DNA of 64,000 nt, from positions 310,001-374,000 of the forward strand of contig NZ_VJYD01000004.1 of assembly GCF_007341385.1 (NCBI RefSeq), read 5' to 3'. The position numbers were made by a program, and so were the translations under genes. This DNA comes from Flavobacterium daemonense. Lineage in GTDB: Bacteria; Bacteroidota; Bacteroidia; Flavobacteriales; Flavobacteriaceae. The notes beneath the pieces were generated by a model. It made no database searches. It was not told where the DNA came from and saw only the letters and a program-made list of their open reading frames with translations. Below are positions 35,267 to 43,086 of this stretch, in pieces (the first letter of the stretch is position 1; each line of letters starts with the position of its first letter).

Positions 35267-36121
35267 ATGAGTTACGATTTATACTTTTTTAAAAGCAAAG
35301 AAAATCAAATAACTACTAACGAAATCGAGGATTATTTATCTCTTAATTTAGTTCCCGAAGAAAACAATCAATGGTTCTTTCAAAATCCTGATACTGAAGT
35401 ATATTATAGTTTTGAAAAAACAGAAAATAAAGATAATTTTGAAAGTTTTGAGACTCTAAATATTTCTTTCAATCTAAATTTTCTTCGCCCAAGTTTTTTC
35501 GGAATTGAGGCATTTGAATTTGTAGAAAAGTTGGTATTAGATCTAGATTTATACGTTCTAAATCCTCAATCTGAAAATGAAGAACCGTACAAACCGACAA
35601 GTACTGAGCTTTATGAAAATTGGAATAAAACAAATCTAAAAGTTAGCTCCGTACATTTTCACGAGCAAAGCAATTATTTAGAAATTGAAAAATCCAATTC
35701 CATTTGGAATTACAACTTTAATCGAAATTCAATTCAGGAAAAGTTAGGAGATTCCTATTTCGTTCCTAAAATGTTCTTTTTCAAAACAAAGAAAAATAAT
35801 GAAGTAATAACCGTTTCTAGTTGGACAGAACATATTCCGAATATTATTCCTTCTGCTGATTATTTTTTATTGACTAAAGTTCAAAAAAAATGGTTCAAGA
35901 CCAAAACCGAAAATGCACTAATTTCAAGAGAGGAATTACTAAATACTTTTGGTGAGTACTTAGAAAATCATGATTTTAAAGGTTGCAAAATAATTCATCC
36001 CGAAAATGCGCAAAAAGTTAAAACGATTTTCAACAATGTAACTTCAAATATTAAACTTGAGAATTTTGCTGAAAGAATGCAAATTGAAAATTTGTTTAAT
36101 GCAAAGCAAGAATTACAATAG
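35267..36121 (+). CDS. Hypothetical protein
   Basis: 284 residues, soluble, no signal. Begins MSYDLYFFKSKENQITTNEIE, a start shared by many uncharacterised Bacteroidota proteins of this size. Rich in Asn, Glu and aromatics. Follows the DUF6265 gene by 33 bp, and the next small lipoprotein by 42 bp. I cannot assign a family. An immunity or sensor role is possible but not shown. Confidence 0.65.
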   Translation: MSYDLYFFKSKENQITTNEIEDYLSLNLVPEENNQWFFQNPDTEVYYSFEKTENKDNFESFETLNISFNLNFLRPSFFGIEAFEFVEKLVLDLDLYVLNPQSENEEPYKPTSTELYENWNKTNLKVSSVHFHEQSNYLEIEKSNSIWNYNFNRNSIQEKLGDSYFVPKMFFFKTKKNNEVITVSSWTEHIPNIIPSADYFLLTKVQKKWFKTKTENALISREELLNTFGEYLENHDFKGCKIIHPENAQKVKTIFNNVTSNIKLENFAERMQIENLFNAKQELQ

Positions 36122-36163
36122 AACGGAAAGACAAATTATCTGAAATTGGACAATCGTAATCAA

Positions 36164-36625
36164 ATGAGAAAAAGCCTCTCTGTTTTTCTAATTCTATTTA
36201 TGCTATTGAGCTGTAATTATAAATCTGAAAATATTATTGATGATATTTTTGATAATTATTCATTTAATTCAACGCTTTCAAACAGTTCCCAAATAATTAT
36301 AAAAGCTTACGATTCAACTGTAACACACAAAAGAAGCAGCGGTGTTGAAGTTTTTATTCCAACAAAGGAATTTAAAACAACAACTAAAAAGCAAATTGAG
36401 GATTTTGACACAATATTTTTGAATGCTGAAAAGACAGGTTATTGTTGTTGTCCGATAAGTTCTTATTCTGTTCATTTTTTTAATCAGAAAGAGCAACTTG
36501 CTTTATTTTATGTTGATACTCTTGAATTCAAAAATAAAATACGAATCTTTGAGAGTAGCTTTCAATATTCATACATTATTGAGAAACAAAAGTGGAAAGA
36601 TTATCTTAATGAACTAGAGAAATAA
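36164..36625 (+). CDS. Small hypothetical lipoprotein
   Basis: 153 residues from the ATG at 36164; an upstream TTG reading only adds a tail before the signal. Lipobox MLLSC. The mature part has a Cys cluster (TGYCCCPISS) near its middle, unusual for a periplasmic protein this small. No family recognised. Confidence 0.65.
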   Translation: MRKSLSVFLILFMLLSCNYKSENIIDDIFDNYSFNSTLSNSSQIIIKAYDSTVTHKRSSGVEVFIPTKEFKTTTKKQIEDFDTIFLNAEKTGYCCCPISSYSVHFFNQKEQLALFYVDTLEFKNKIRIFESSFQYSYIIEKQKWKDYLNELEK

Positions 36626-36726
36626 TCTGCTTTCGAAAAAAAAGAATCAAAGGTTCAAAAATTCTGTAGAGCTGGTCCGAAGCTTCGAGATCAGTCCAGT
36701 TTACACAGAATTATCCGCACCAAATA

Positions 36727-36763
36727 AAAACCTCAGCACCTTAGAACCTTAGCATCTTCAAAG
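36727..36763. repeat. CTTAG-type repeat run
   Basis: AACCTCAGCACCTTAGAACC continuing with TTAGCATCTTC at the end of the MFS gene. Confidence 0.55.
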
Positions 36764-36766
36764 AAA

Positions 36767-37927
36767 CTATTCGTTTTCTCCGATTTTATTCACCATAAAA
36801 ATCATCAGAATACCTAAAAGCGCCATTACCAAAAATGCCCATTTCATGCTAAGATATTCAGAGATGAAACCTACCATTGGCGGTACTAGTAAAAATCCTA
36901 AATAACCAATTGTCGAAATCGAAGTCAATGCAGAACCGCTGCTTAATTTTGAAGATCTTCCGGCAATGCTGAATACTAAAGGAACGACACACGAAACCCC
37001 GAACCCGATTAACATATAACCAAAAATAGTTGGATATGCGTACGGCAGAATAAAACAAATACCAAAACCTACTGTGATTAATATACCGCTGTAAAGCAGG
37101 ATTTTTTTAGTTCCAAATTTCATTACTCCGTAATCGCCAAAAATTCGTCCTAGCGTTACTGCTGTTGCAAAAAACACAAAAGCCGCACTTGTTAATTTTG
37201 GAGAAGCTTTTAGAATATTTTCGAAATAAATTCCGCTCCAATCGTACATTGTGTTTTCGCAAGCCATTGAAACAAAACAAATCAAGGCAAACTTAACTAA
37301 GTTTTTTTCAGGCATTGAAAAGAATTTCTTCTTCACCGGAACTGGCTCATTATGAATACTCATTGGATAAAAACAAGCCGTAAGCGCCATCATAAAAACA
37401 CTTACGCCCAATAAATGGTGCGATGGTGCAACGTGTTGTGTCACCATTACATAACCCAATCCAGCACCTGAGAAAACAGCAATACTCCAAACTGCATGGA
37501 AACGTGTTATAATTGATTTTGGATATAATTTCTGTACTTCAAGAGACTGCGCATTAATGGACAAATTGAAAATATTTCGAGAAGCTCCAAAAATCAACAG
37601 CACAATAACGAGTTGCCAAACAAAAGCAACCAAACCAGGCAAAGCCAAAACGATATTAAACATAACTGCTCCTAAAAGCATGATGTAGCGACTGCTGTAT
37701 TTATTTAAAAGCTTTCCTGTAAAAGGCATTGTAAGCATCAAACCAATTGGAAAAGCAAATAAAACGGCTCCAAATTGCGCTTCGGACAAATGCAATTGTG
37801 CTTGTATGTGCGGAATTCTAGAAACCCAAGACGAATATCCGATTCCAGAGAGAAAGAAAAAAACCGTGTTAGCAATACGATATCCTTTTGGGGTATTTTG
37901 GTACTTTTTTAAGAAAGGTAAAATCAT
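36767..37927 (-). CDS. MFS transporter (YbjJ-like)
   Basis: 386 residues, twelve membrane segments. Typical opening RIANTVFFFLSGIGYSSWVSRIPHIQAQLHLSEAQFG and a charged loop MPFTGKLLNKYSSRYIMLLG between helices 2 and 3 (a variant of MFS motif A). Closest to the fucose/YbjJ-type sugar or drug transporters; the substrate is not visible. A TAATTTTG box is 19 bp upstream of the start. Confidence 0.88.
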   Translation of the reverse strand: MILPFLKKYQNTPKGYRIANTVFFFLSGIGYSSWVSRIPHIQAQLHLSEAQFGAVLFAFPIGLMLTMPFTGKLLNKYSSRYIMLLGAVMFNIVLALPGLVAFVWQLVIVLLIFGASRNIFNLSINAQSLEVQKLYPKSIITRFHAVWSIAVFSGAGLGYVMVTQHVAPSHHLLGVSVFMMALTACFYPMSIHNEPVPVKKKFFSMPEKNLVKFALICFVSMACENTMYDWSGIYFENILKASPKLTSAAFVFFATAVTLGRIFGDYGVMKFGTKKILLYSGILITVGFGICFILPYAYPTIFGYMLIGFGVSCVVPLVFSIAGRSSKLSSGSALTSISTIGYLGFLLVPPMVGFISEYLSMKWAFLVMALLGILMIFMVNKIGENE

Positions 37928-37946
37928 GAAGTCATTTTTCTGACTG

Positions 37947-37954
37947 CAAAATTA
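37947..37954 (-). promoter_or_regulatory. -7 box upstream of the MFS gene
   Basis: Minus-strand TAATTTTG, exact TAnnTTTG. Confidence 0.45.
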
Positions 37955-38110
37955 AGGCTTTTAAAATGAACTTCTTCCTTTTTGCATTGTACTAAATCTT
38001 AAAAAAAATGAAAAACTTCACCAATCTTCTTATTGTTTTATTTTTAATTATTCTAAATAAACTTTAAGTTTGCAACATAATTCTATTTTAATAAACTTAA
38101 ACTTCCTATT

Positions 38111-38836
38111 ATGAAATCGAAAACCTTTAAAACAATTACGTTTATACTTTTAATGTTAGTTGCAAGCCCGAAATTATTTGCACACGCACTTTGGATCGAG
38201 ACAAAAGCAACTGGAGTTAAAGGAAAAGCACAAGAAATTTCAGTTTATTTTGGAGAATTTTCAGAAAACGATATTACAAAAGCAGACAAATGGTTTTCGG
38301 ATCTCAAAGATTTCTCATTAGTTGTTGTTAGTCCGTCAAAAAAGGAAACTACATTGACTGCGAAAGCATCAGACAATAAATATCAAGCGTTTTTTACGCC
38401 AGATGAAGATGGAGTTTATACGATTGTAATGCATCATACCGTTCGAGATGTTTACGGAACAATGAAATTAGATTATAATTCGAGTGCAACTGTAGTTGTT
38501 GGCAATAAAACTACGGGAAATACTATAGAGGCAAATAAAAACCGGATCAGTTTATTTTCTGAAAATGCTGATACAACAAAAAAAGATGCAAAAATAACTG
38601 GGGTTGCTGCTTATGAAGGCGCTTTGGCAAAAAAGACAAAAATCAAAGTAATCGCGCCAAATGGCTGGGAAAAAGAATTATTGACAAACGATAAAGGCGA
38701 ATTCTCCTTTACTCCTATTTGGTCAGGAAATTATATGGTTGAATATGCACACACAGATAAATCGACGGGAGAGCATAATGGTAAAAAATACAATGAAATT
38801 TGGAAGATGGCTACTTATCAGATTACTGTAAAATAA
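38111..38836 (+). CDS. DUF4198 protein, probable metal-uptake accessory
   Basis: 241 residues with a signal peptide (LMLVASPKLFA), start His-rich (AHALWIETKA). The DUF4198/NikM-like outline is clear: SVYFGEFSENDITKADKW, FFTPDEDGVYTIVMHH, and a C-terminal carboxypeptidase-like beta domain (GVAAYEGALAKKTKIKV). Family members lie next to TonB receptors for iron or nickel. Here a siderophore-type receptor follows 320 bp downstream, but a terminator separates the two. A TAAGTTTG box lies at 38065-38072. Confidence 0.85.
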   Translation: MKSKTFKTITFILLMLVASPKLFAHALWIETKATGVKGKAQEISVYFGEFSENDITKADKWFSDLKDFSLVVVSPSKKETTLTAKASDNKYQAFFTPDEDGVYTIVMHHTVRDVYGTMKLDYNSSATVVVGNKTTGNTIEANKNRISLFSENADTTKKDAKITGVAAYEGALAKKTKIKVIAPNGWEKELLTNDKGEFSFTPIWSGNYMVEYAHTDKSTGEHNGKKYNEIWKMATYQITVK

Positions 38837-38872
38837 TAATACCCCTTCATTTTTAAATAAATTAGTCTTAGT

Positions 38873-38905
38873 AAAAAACCTTGTTCGGCAGAGCAAGGTT
38901 TTTTT
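38873..38905 (+). terminator. Terminator of the DUF4198 gene
   Basis: 11-bp stem AAAAAACCTTG (38873-38883) / CAAGGTTTTTT (38894-38904). Confidence 0.85.
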
Positions 38906-38913
38906 GTTTTAAA

Positions 38914-38998
38914 TCATTCTTTTAATTCATTCTTTTAATTCATTCTTTTAATTCATTCTTTTAATTCATTCTTTTAATTCATTCTTTTAATTCATTCT
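38914..38998. repeat. 13-bp tandem repeat, six copies plus a part
   Basis: Unit TCATTCTTTTAAT repeated six times without a change from 38914 to 38991, then a seventh partial copy. Lies about 90 bp upstream of the promoter of the TonB receptor. Confidence 0.95.
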
Positions 38999-39089
38999 AA
39001 ATAAACAAATATACTTTAAAAACCAAAATCTTAAGCAAATCTTAAGATAAAAATAACTTAAGTTTAAGTAAGAAAACCCTTTTGTAAAT

Positions 39090-39121
39090 TTTGTTAAACG
39101 AGAAATGAAGACTTATATTTG
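39090..39121 (+). promoter_or_regulatory. Consensus flavobacterial promoter of the TonB receptor gene
   Basis: TTTG (39090-39093), 20 nt, TATATTTG (39114-39121). Both boxes are exact. The leader is about 35 nt. Confidence 0.75.
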
Positions 39122-39158
39122 CACAGAAAATTATTTTTATTAAATCTAAATAAATCAC

Positions 39159-41387
39159 ATGAAACATAGTTTACTACTTGCTTTATCTTTGATAAGTTTC
39201 GGTGCTTATAGCCAAGAATTTACAAGTGCAGAAAATACCACAACTGTTAGTGATACCGTTAAAAACAAAAAAGGAGAAATCCTAAATGAGGTAATTATTA
39301 CCAAAAACAAAGAGCCAAAACCTGTAACTGCAGTTCGTTCTGGATTAAAACCAATGGATAATCCACAAGCGATACAAGTTATTGGATCTGAAGTTATCGA
39401 GCAACAACAAGCGATCAGATTAAGCGAAGTTCTTAAAAATGCAAATGGTGTATATGTTGGTTCTGCCAGAGGTGGTGCACAGGAATCTTTTTTCTCAAGA
39501 GGTTATGACTTGTCAACTAACAATATGTTCAAAAATGGATTTCGTTACAATGCAGGTTCTATTCCAGATGTTTCAGGTTTAGATAAAGTAGAATTCCTAA
39601 AAGGTGGTTCTGCATTATTATTTGGAAATGTTGCGCCTGGTGGAATCGTGAACCTTGTAACAAAAACGCCTCAATTTAAATCTGGTGGAGAAGTATCAAT
39701 GCAAATAGGAAGTTTTTCTTATTATAAGCCTTCTTTTGATTTTTATGGAGGCCTTACGAAATCAATTGCTTTCAGAATTAATGGTTCTTACGAAAATTCA
39801 GAAAGCTTTAGAGATGTTGTAAAAAATGAGCGTTTGTATGTAAACCCGTCGTTGCTTTTTCTTGTTAGTCCAAAAACGCAAATTACAGTACAAGGGGATT
39901 ATTTAACAGCAGACTGGACTCCAGATTTTGGAACCGGAATCATTGGTACACAAATCCTTGATTTACCTCGTAATGCTTTTTACGGATCGCTTTGGTCTAA
40001 TGGAAATACAAAATCTGCTAGTGCTTCTGCGTTATTAAATCATGATTTTAATAAAAACTGGAAACTTAACTTTAACAGTTCTTATCAAACCTATAATAGA
40101 GCTTCAAAATCTACTGCTCAATTATCTACAATTAAACCTAACGGTGACTGGACAAGACCTTTAGTTCAAAACGAAAACTTAGAACAAATATTAGGTGATC
40201 AATTAAGTCTTCAAGGGAATTTCAATACAGGATCAGTAAAACATCAAATTTTTACAGGTTCAGACTGGGAAAACTCATTTGCAACAGCTTATACTTTTGC
40301 GTTTAATCCTGCAAATTATGACACAATTAATCTTTTCAACTTTGATCCGTCAACGCAAAGAAATGATATTCCTGATGCAAGAACGACTCAAATAGCAAAA
40401 ACAGAAACGAACCGTTTTGGTGTCTATTTTCAGGATTTGATCTCAATTACAGAAAAACTTAAAGTTTTAGCGGGTGTACGTTGGTCTTGGCAAGAAGCTC
40501 AAGTTACGACTTACAAAGAAACTTTGGTAAACGGAAAACAAACTGTAGCTCCAGAAAATTCAGTACCGACAGTTGGTGATAAAAAATTAGATAATGCATT
40601 TTCTCCGAAATTTGGATTGATATACCAACCAAGAAAAGACATTTCTATTTTTGGTAGCTATTCTACTTCATTTACTCCAAACACAGGAACGACTGCAGAT
40701 TTAAAACCAATTGCGCCATCAATTATTGATCAATATGAAGCAGGTGTTAAAACTGATTTCTTAGAAGGAATGTTAAGCACGAATGTTACGGTTTATCAAA
40801 TCGTAAACAGCAATTTGGCTCAAACAGCTGAATTTAAAGCTGACGGAAGCTTAAACACTGACACAAACGTAAAAGTTTTGAGTGGTGAAACTAAAAGTAA
40901 AGGTATCGAAATTGATGTTACTGCAAGACCTATTGAAGGTTTAAATATTATTGCGGGTTACAGCTATAATGACATGCGTTACACTAAAACATCTGGTTTA
41001 AACGGAAGTTTTATTGAAGGTGATCGTCTTGTGAGAACTCCTGCAAACACAGCAAACTTAAGTTTCTTTTACACAGTTTCAGAAGGCTTTTTTAAAGGAG
41101 TATCTTTAGGAGCAATTGGAAATTACATTGGTGACCGTTTAGGTGGATGGAACGATCAATACAGTACAGACACTGTGACGTATCCTGATGGTATCTACCA
41201 CAGAGAAATTCCGTTAAAAGGTTATACTACAATTGATGTTTCAGCTGGTTACACTTGGAAAAAAATCTCAATTTTATGTAAATTATCAAACATTACAAAC
41301 GAGTTAAATTATACTGTTCACGAAAATTATAGTGTGAACCCAATTCCGCCTCGTCAAATCATGACAAGCTTACGTTACAAATTCTAA
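39159..41387 (+). CDS. TonB-dependent siderophore-type receptor
   Basis: 742 residues. Signal peptide, plug domain (about 60-170: KPMDNPQAIQVIGSEVIEQQ, FFSRGYDLSTNNMFKNG, APGGIVNLVTKTP), then a 22-strand barrel ending in an aromatic (LRYKF). Resembles ferric-siderophore receptors of the FhuA/FpvA kind. It lacks the CarboxypepD-like N-terminal domain of SusC proteins. It imports a chelate across the outer membrane with energy from TonB. No Fur-type box was confirmed. A DUF4198 gene lies upstream. Confidence 0.92.
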   Translation: MKHSLLLALSLISFGAYSQEFTSAENTTTVSDTVKNKKGEILNEVIITKNKEPKPVTAVRSGLKPMDNPQAIQVIGSEVIEQQQAIRLSEVLKNANGVYVGSARGGAQESFFSRGYDLSTNNMFKNGFRYNAGSIPDVSGLDKVEFLKGGSALLFGNVAPGGIVNLVTKTPQFKSGGEVSMQIGSFSYYKPSFDFYGGLTKSIAFRINGSYENSESFRDVVKNERLYVNPSLLFLVSPKTQITVQGDYLTADWTPDFGTGIIGTQILDLPRNAFYGSLWSNGNTKSASASALLNHDFNKNWKLNFNSSYQTYNRASKSTAQLSTIKPNGDWTRPLVQNENLEQILGDQLSLQGNFNTGSVKHQIFTGSDWENSFATAYTFAFNPANYDTINLFNFDPSTQRNDIPDARTTQIAKTETNRFGVYFQDLISITEKLKVLAGVRWSWQEAQVTTYKETLVNGKQTVAPENSVPTVGDKKLDNAFSPKFGLIYQPRKDISIFGSYSTSFTPNTGTTADLKPIAPSIIDQYEAGVKTDFLEGMLSTNVTVYQIVNSNLAQTAEFKADGSLNTDTNVKVLSGETKSKGIEIDVTARPIEGLNIIAGYSYNDMRYTKTSGLNGSFIEGDRLVRTPANTANLSFFYTVSEGFFKGVSLGAIGNYIGDRLGGWNDQYSTDTVTYPDGIYHREIPLKGYTTIDVSAGYTWKKISILCKLSNITNELNYTVHENYSVNPIPPRQIMTSLRYKF

Positions 41388-41463
41388 TTTTTTGAATTGG
41401 ATTTTAATTTGTCCAGACTTTTTCTGCTTTGAAAACAAAAAAAGTTTTAATTCAAATTTCATC

Positions 41464-41496
41464 AAAAACCTCATTTAGCAATAAATGAGGTTTTTT
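41464..41496 (+). terminator. Terminator of the TonB receptor gene
   Basis: Perfect 14-bp stem (41464-41477 with 41482-41495), GCAA loop, T run. Confidence 0.92.
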
Positions 41497-41559
41497 GTTT
41501 TTTCTATAAATCACTCATTTTTTAATTACATTTACTCAACAACAATAAAACCAAATTCT

Positions 41560-42873
41560 ATGTCGGATTCCACGAAAAACCAATTAAAAAAAACGCTCGG
41601 ATTAAGCTTTAACATTGCAGTATTAATTGGCGGAACAATTGGAGTCGGGATTTTGCGAACACCTGGATCGATTGCAGAATTATTAAATAATTACTGGCTT
41701 ATTCTTGCTTCGTGGATTTTTGGAGGATTATATGTTTTATTAGGAGCCAATTCCTATGCTGAATTAGCGACAATGCTCCCAAAAGCTGGCGGATCTTATA
41801 ATTATATCAAACGAGCTTTTGGCGAATATGCAGGTTTCTTATCAGGTTGGTATGATTATATCTGCAATGCAATTCCGCCCGCTTTTTATTGTATTGTAAT
41901 AAGCGAATACACGATTATTTTATTCCCAGAATTGGCCAATTATTCGAGTGTAATTTCAATTTCTTTACTGGTGGCTTTTGTATTGCTTCATTTGAGCGGA
42001 GTTAAAAACGGAAGCGTAATTCAGCAAATTACCAGCTTCTTAAAAGTGATTTGTTTTGTCGCTTTGGTTGTGGCTTGTTTTATGTACACTGGAACTGAAA
42101 TTCCGCCAATTAGGACTGATAATACGATCTTTCAAATTGGACTTGTGTTTGGCTTTTTTAAATCCCTGCAATTAATTATAGGGACTTACAATGGCTGGAA
42201 TTCTGTTTGTTTTTTTGCTGAAGAAAATGATGATCCAAACAAAAATATTCCAAAATCATTATACAGCGGCGTTTTAATGGTTGTGGCAATTTATGTTTTA
42301 GTAAACGCTGCCTTTTTTCATGTGTTGCCAATTGAAACTTTGGCAAAATCTAATTTGGCTGCTGCCGATGTTGCCAAGATTCTTTTCGGAGAAAGTGGTG
42401 CTAAAATTGTAACGGTGATTTCTATTTTCTCCTTAATCAGCATTTTGAACGCTTTTATGATGATTCCCCCAAGGATTCTATACGGATTAAGCCGCGATGG
42501 ATTTTTTATCGAAAAAGGAATGCAAGTTAATAAAGGCGGAACACCAATTGTAGCGCTTTTGGTTTCGTCTCTTTTCAGCTTGTTTTTAATTTGTATTGGC
42601 TCGTTCGAGTTTCTGTTTTCATTTGCAGCTTTTATCTCGATTATTGTTTGGGGATTGGCCTATTATTCCCTTTTAAGATTAAGAACCAAAGAACCTGATT
42701 TGCCAAGACCTTATCATTCTTTTTGGTATCCATGGACAACTATAATTGCGATTGTTGCTTCAATTGCATTATTAATTGGATTTATTTATAGCGACCCAAA
42801 AGGTTTTGCAATCATTATCGGATTTACGATTGTTTCTTATCCTTTGTTTTTAGTTTTGAAGAGAAGAAAGTAG
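41560..42873 (+). CDS. APC-superfamily amino-acid permease
   Basis: 437 residues from the ATG at 41560. A longer frame from 41485 begins within the terminator and is rejected. Twelve membrane segments. Typical opening KKTLGLSFNIAVLIGGTIGVGILRTPG, with the APC substrate-binding GGTIGVGI turn, and later AAGGSYNY-like AKAGGSYNYIKRAFGEYAGFL. Imports amino acids or related solutes; the substrate is not defined. Confidence 0.9.
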   Translation: MSDSTKNQLKKTLGLSFNIAVLIGGTIGVGILRTPGSIAELLNNYWLILASWIFGGLYVLLGANSYAELATMLPKAGGSYNYIKRAFGEYAGFLSGWYDYICNAIPPAFYCIVISEYTIILFPELANYSSVISISLLVAFVLLHLSGVKNGSVIQQITSFLKVICFVALVVACFMYTGTEIPPIRTDNTIFQIGLVFGFFKSLQLIIGTYNGWNSVCFFAEENDDPNKNIPKSLYSGVLMVVAIYVLVNAAFFHVLPIETLAKSNLAAADVAKILFGESGAKIVTVISIFSLISILNAFMMIPPRILYGLSRDGFFIEKGMQVNKGGTPIVALLVSSLFSLFLICIGSFEFLFSFAAFISIIVWGLAYYSLLRLRTKEPDLPRPYHSFWYPWTTIIAIVASIALLIGFIYSDPKGFAIIIGFTIVSYPLFLVLKRRK

Positions 42874-42910
42874 CACGTTTTTTATTTTCAGAAGAGAACA
42901 ACACAATCTT

Positions 42911-43009
42911 GTCATTTCGAGGCACGAGAAATCTTCGCGAGAAGCTCGACATAGATTGGTATTTTTCGTTGCGGAATTACTCACGAAGATTCCTCGTTCC
43001 TCGAATGAC
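42911..43009. repeat. GTCATTTCGAGG palindrome
   Basis: GTCATTTCGAGGCACGAGAA at the left mirrors the right arm ending TTCCTCGAATGAC, with few mismatches, about 28 bp each. Confidence 0.78.
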
Positions 43010-43029
43010 AAACTGTATATAAAAACAAC

Positions 43030-43062
43030 AAACCCGACAGGTTTTAAAAACCTGTCGGGTTT
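43030..43062. terminator. AAACCCGACAGGTTT terminator, copy 1
   Basis: Perfect 15-bp stem, 3-nt loop TAA, at the 3' end of valS. Same arms as 46466 and 47091. Confidence 0.85.
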
Positions 43063-43086
43063 GATTTTATAAACTCAGTTTGATTC

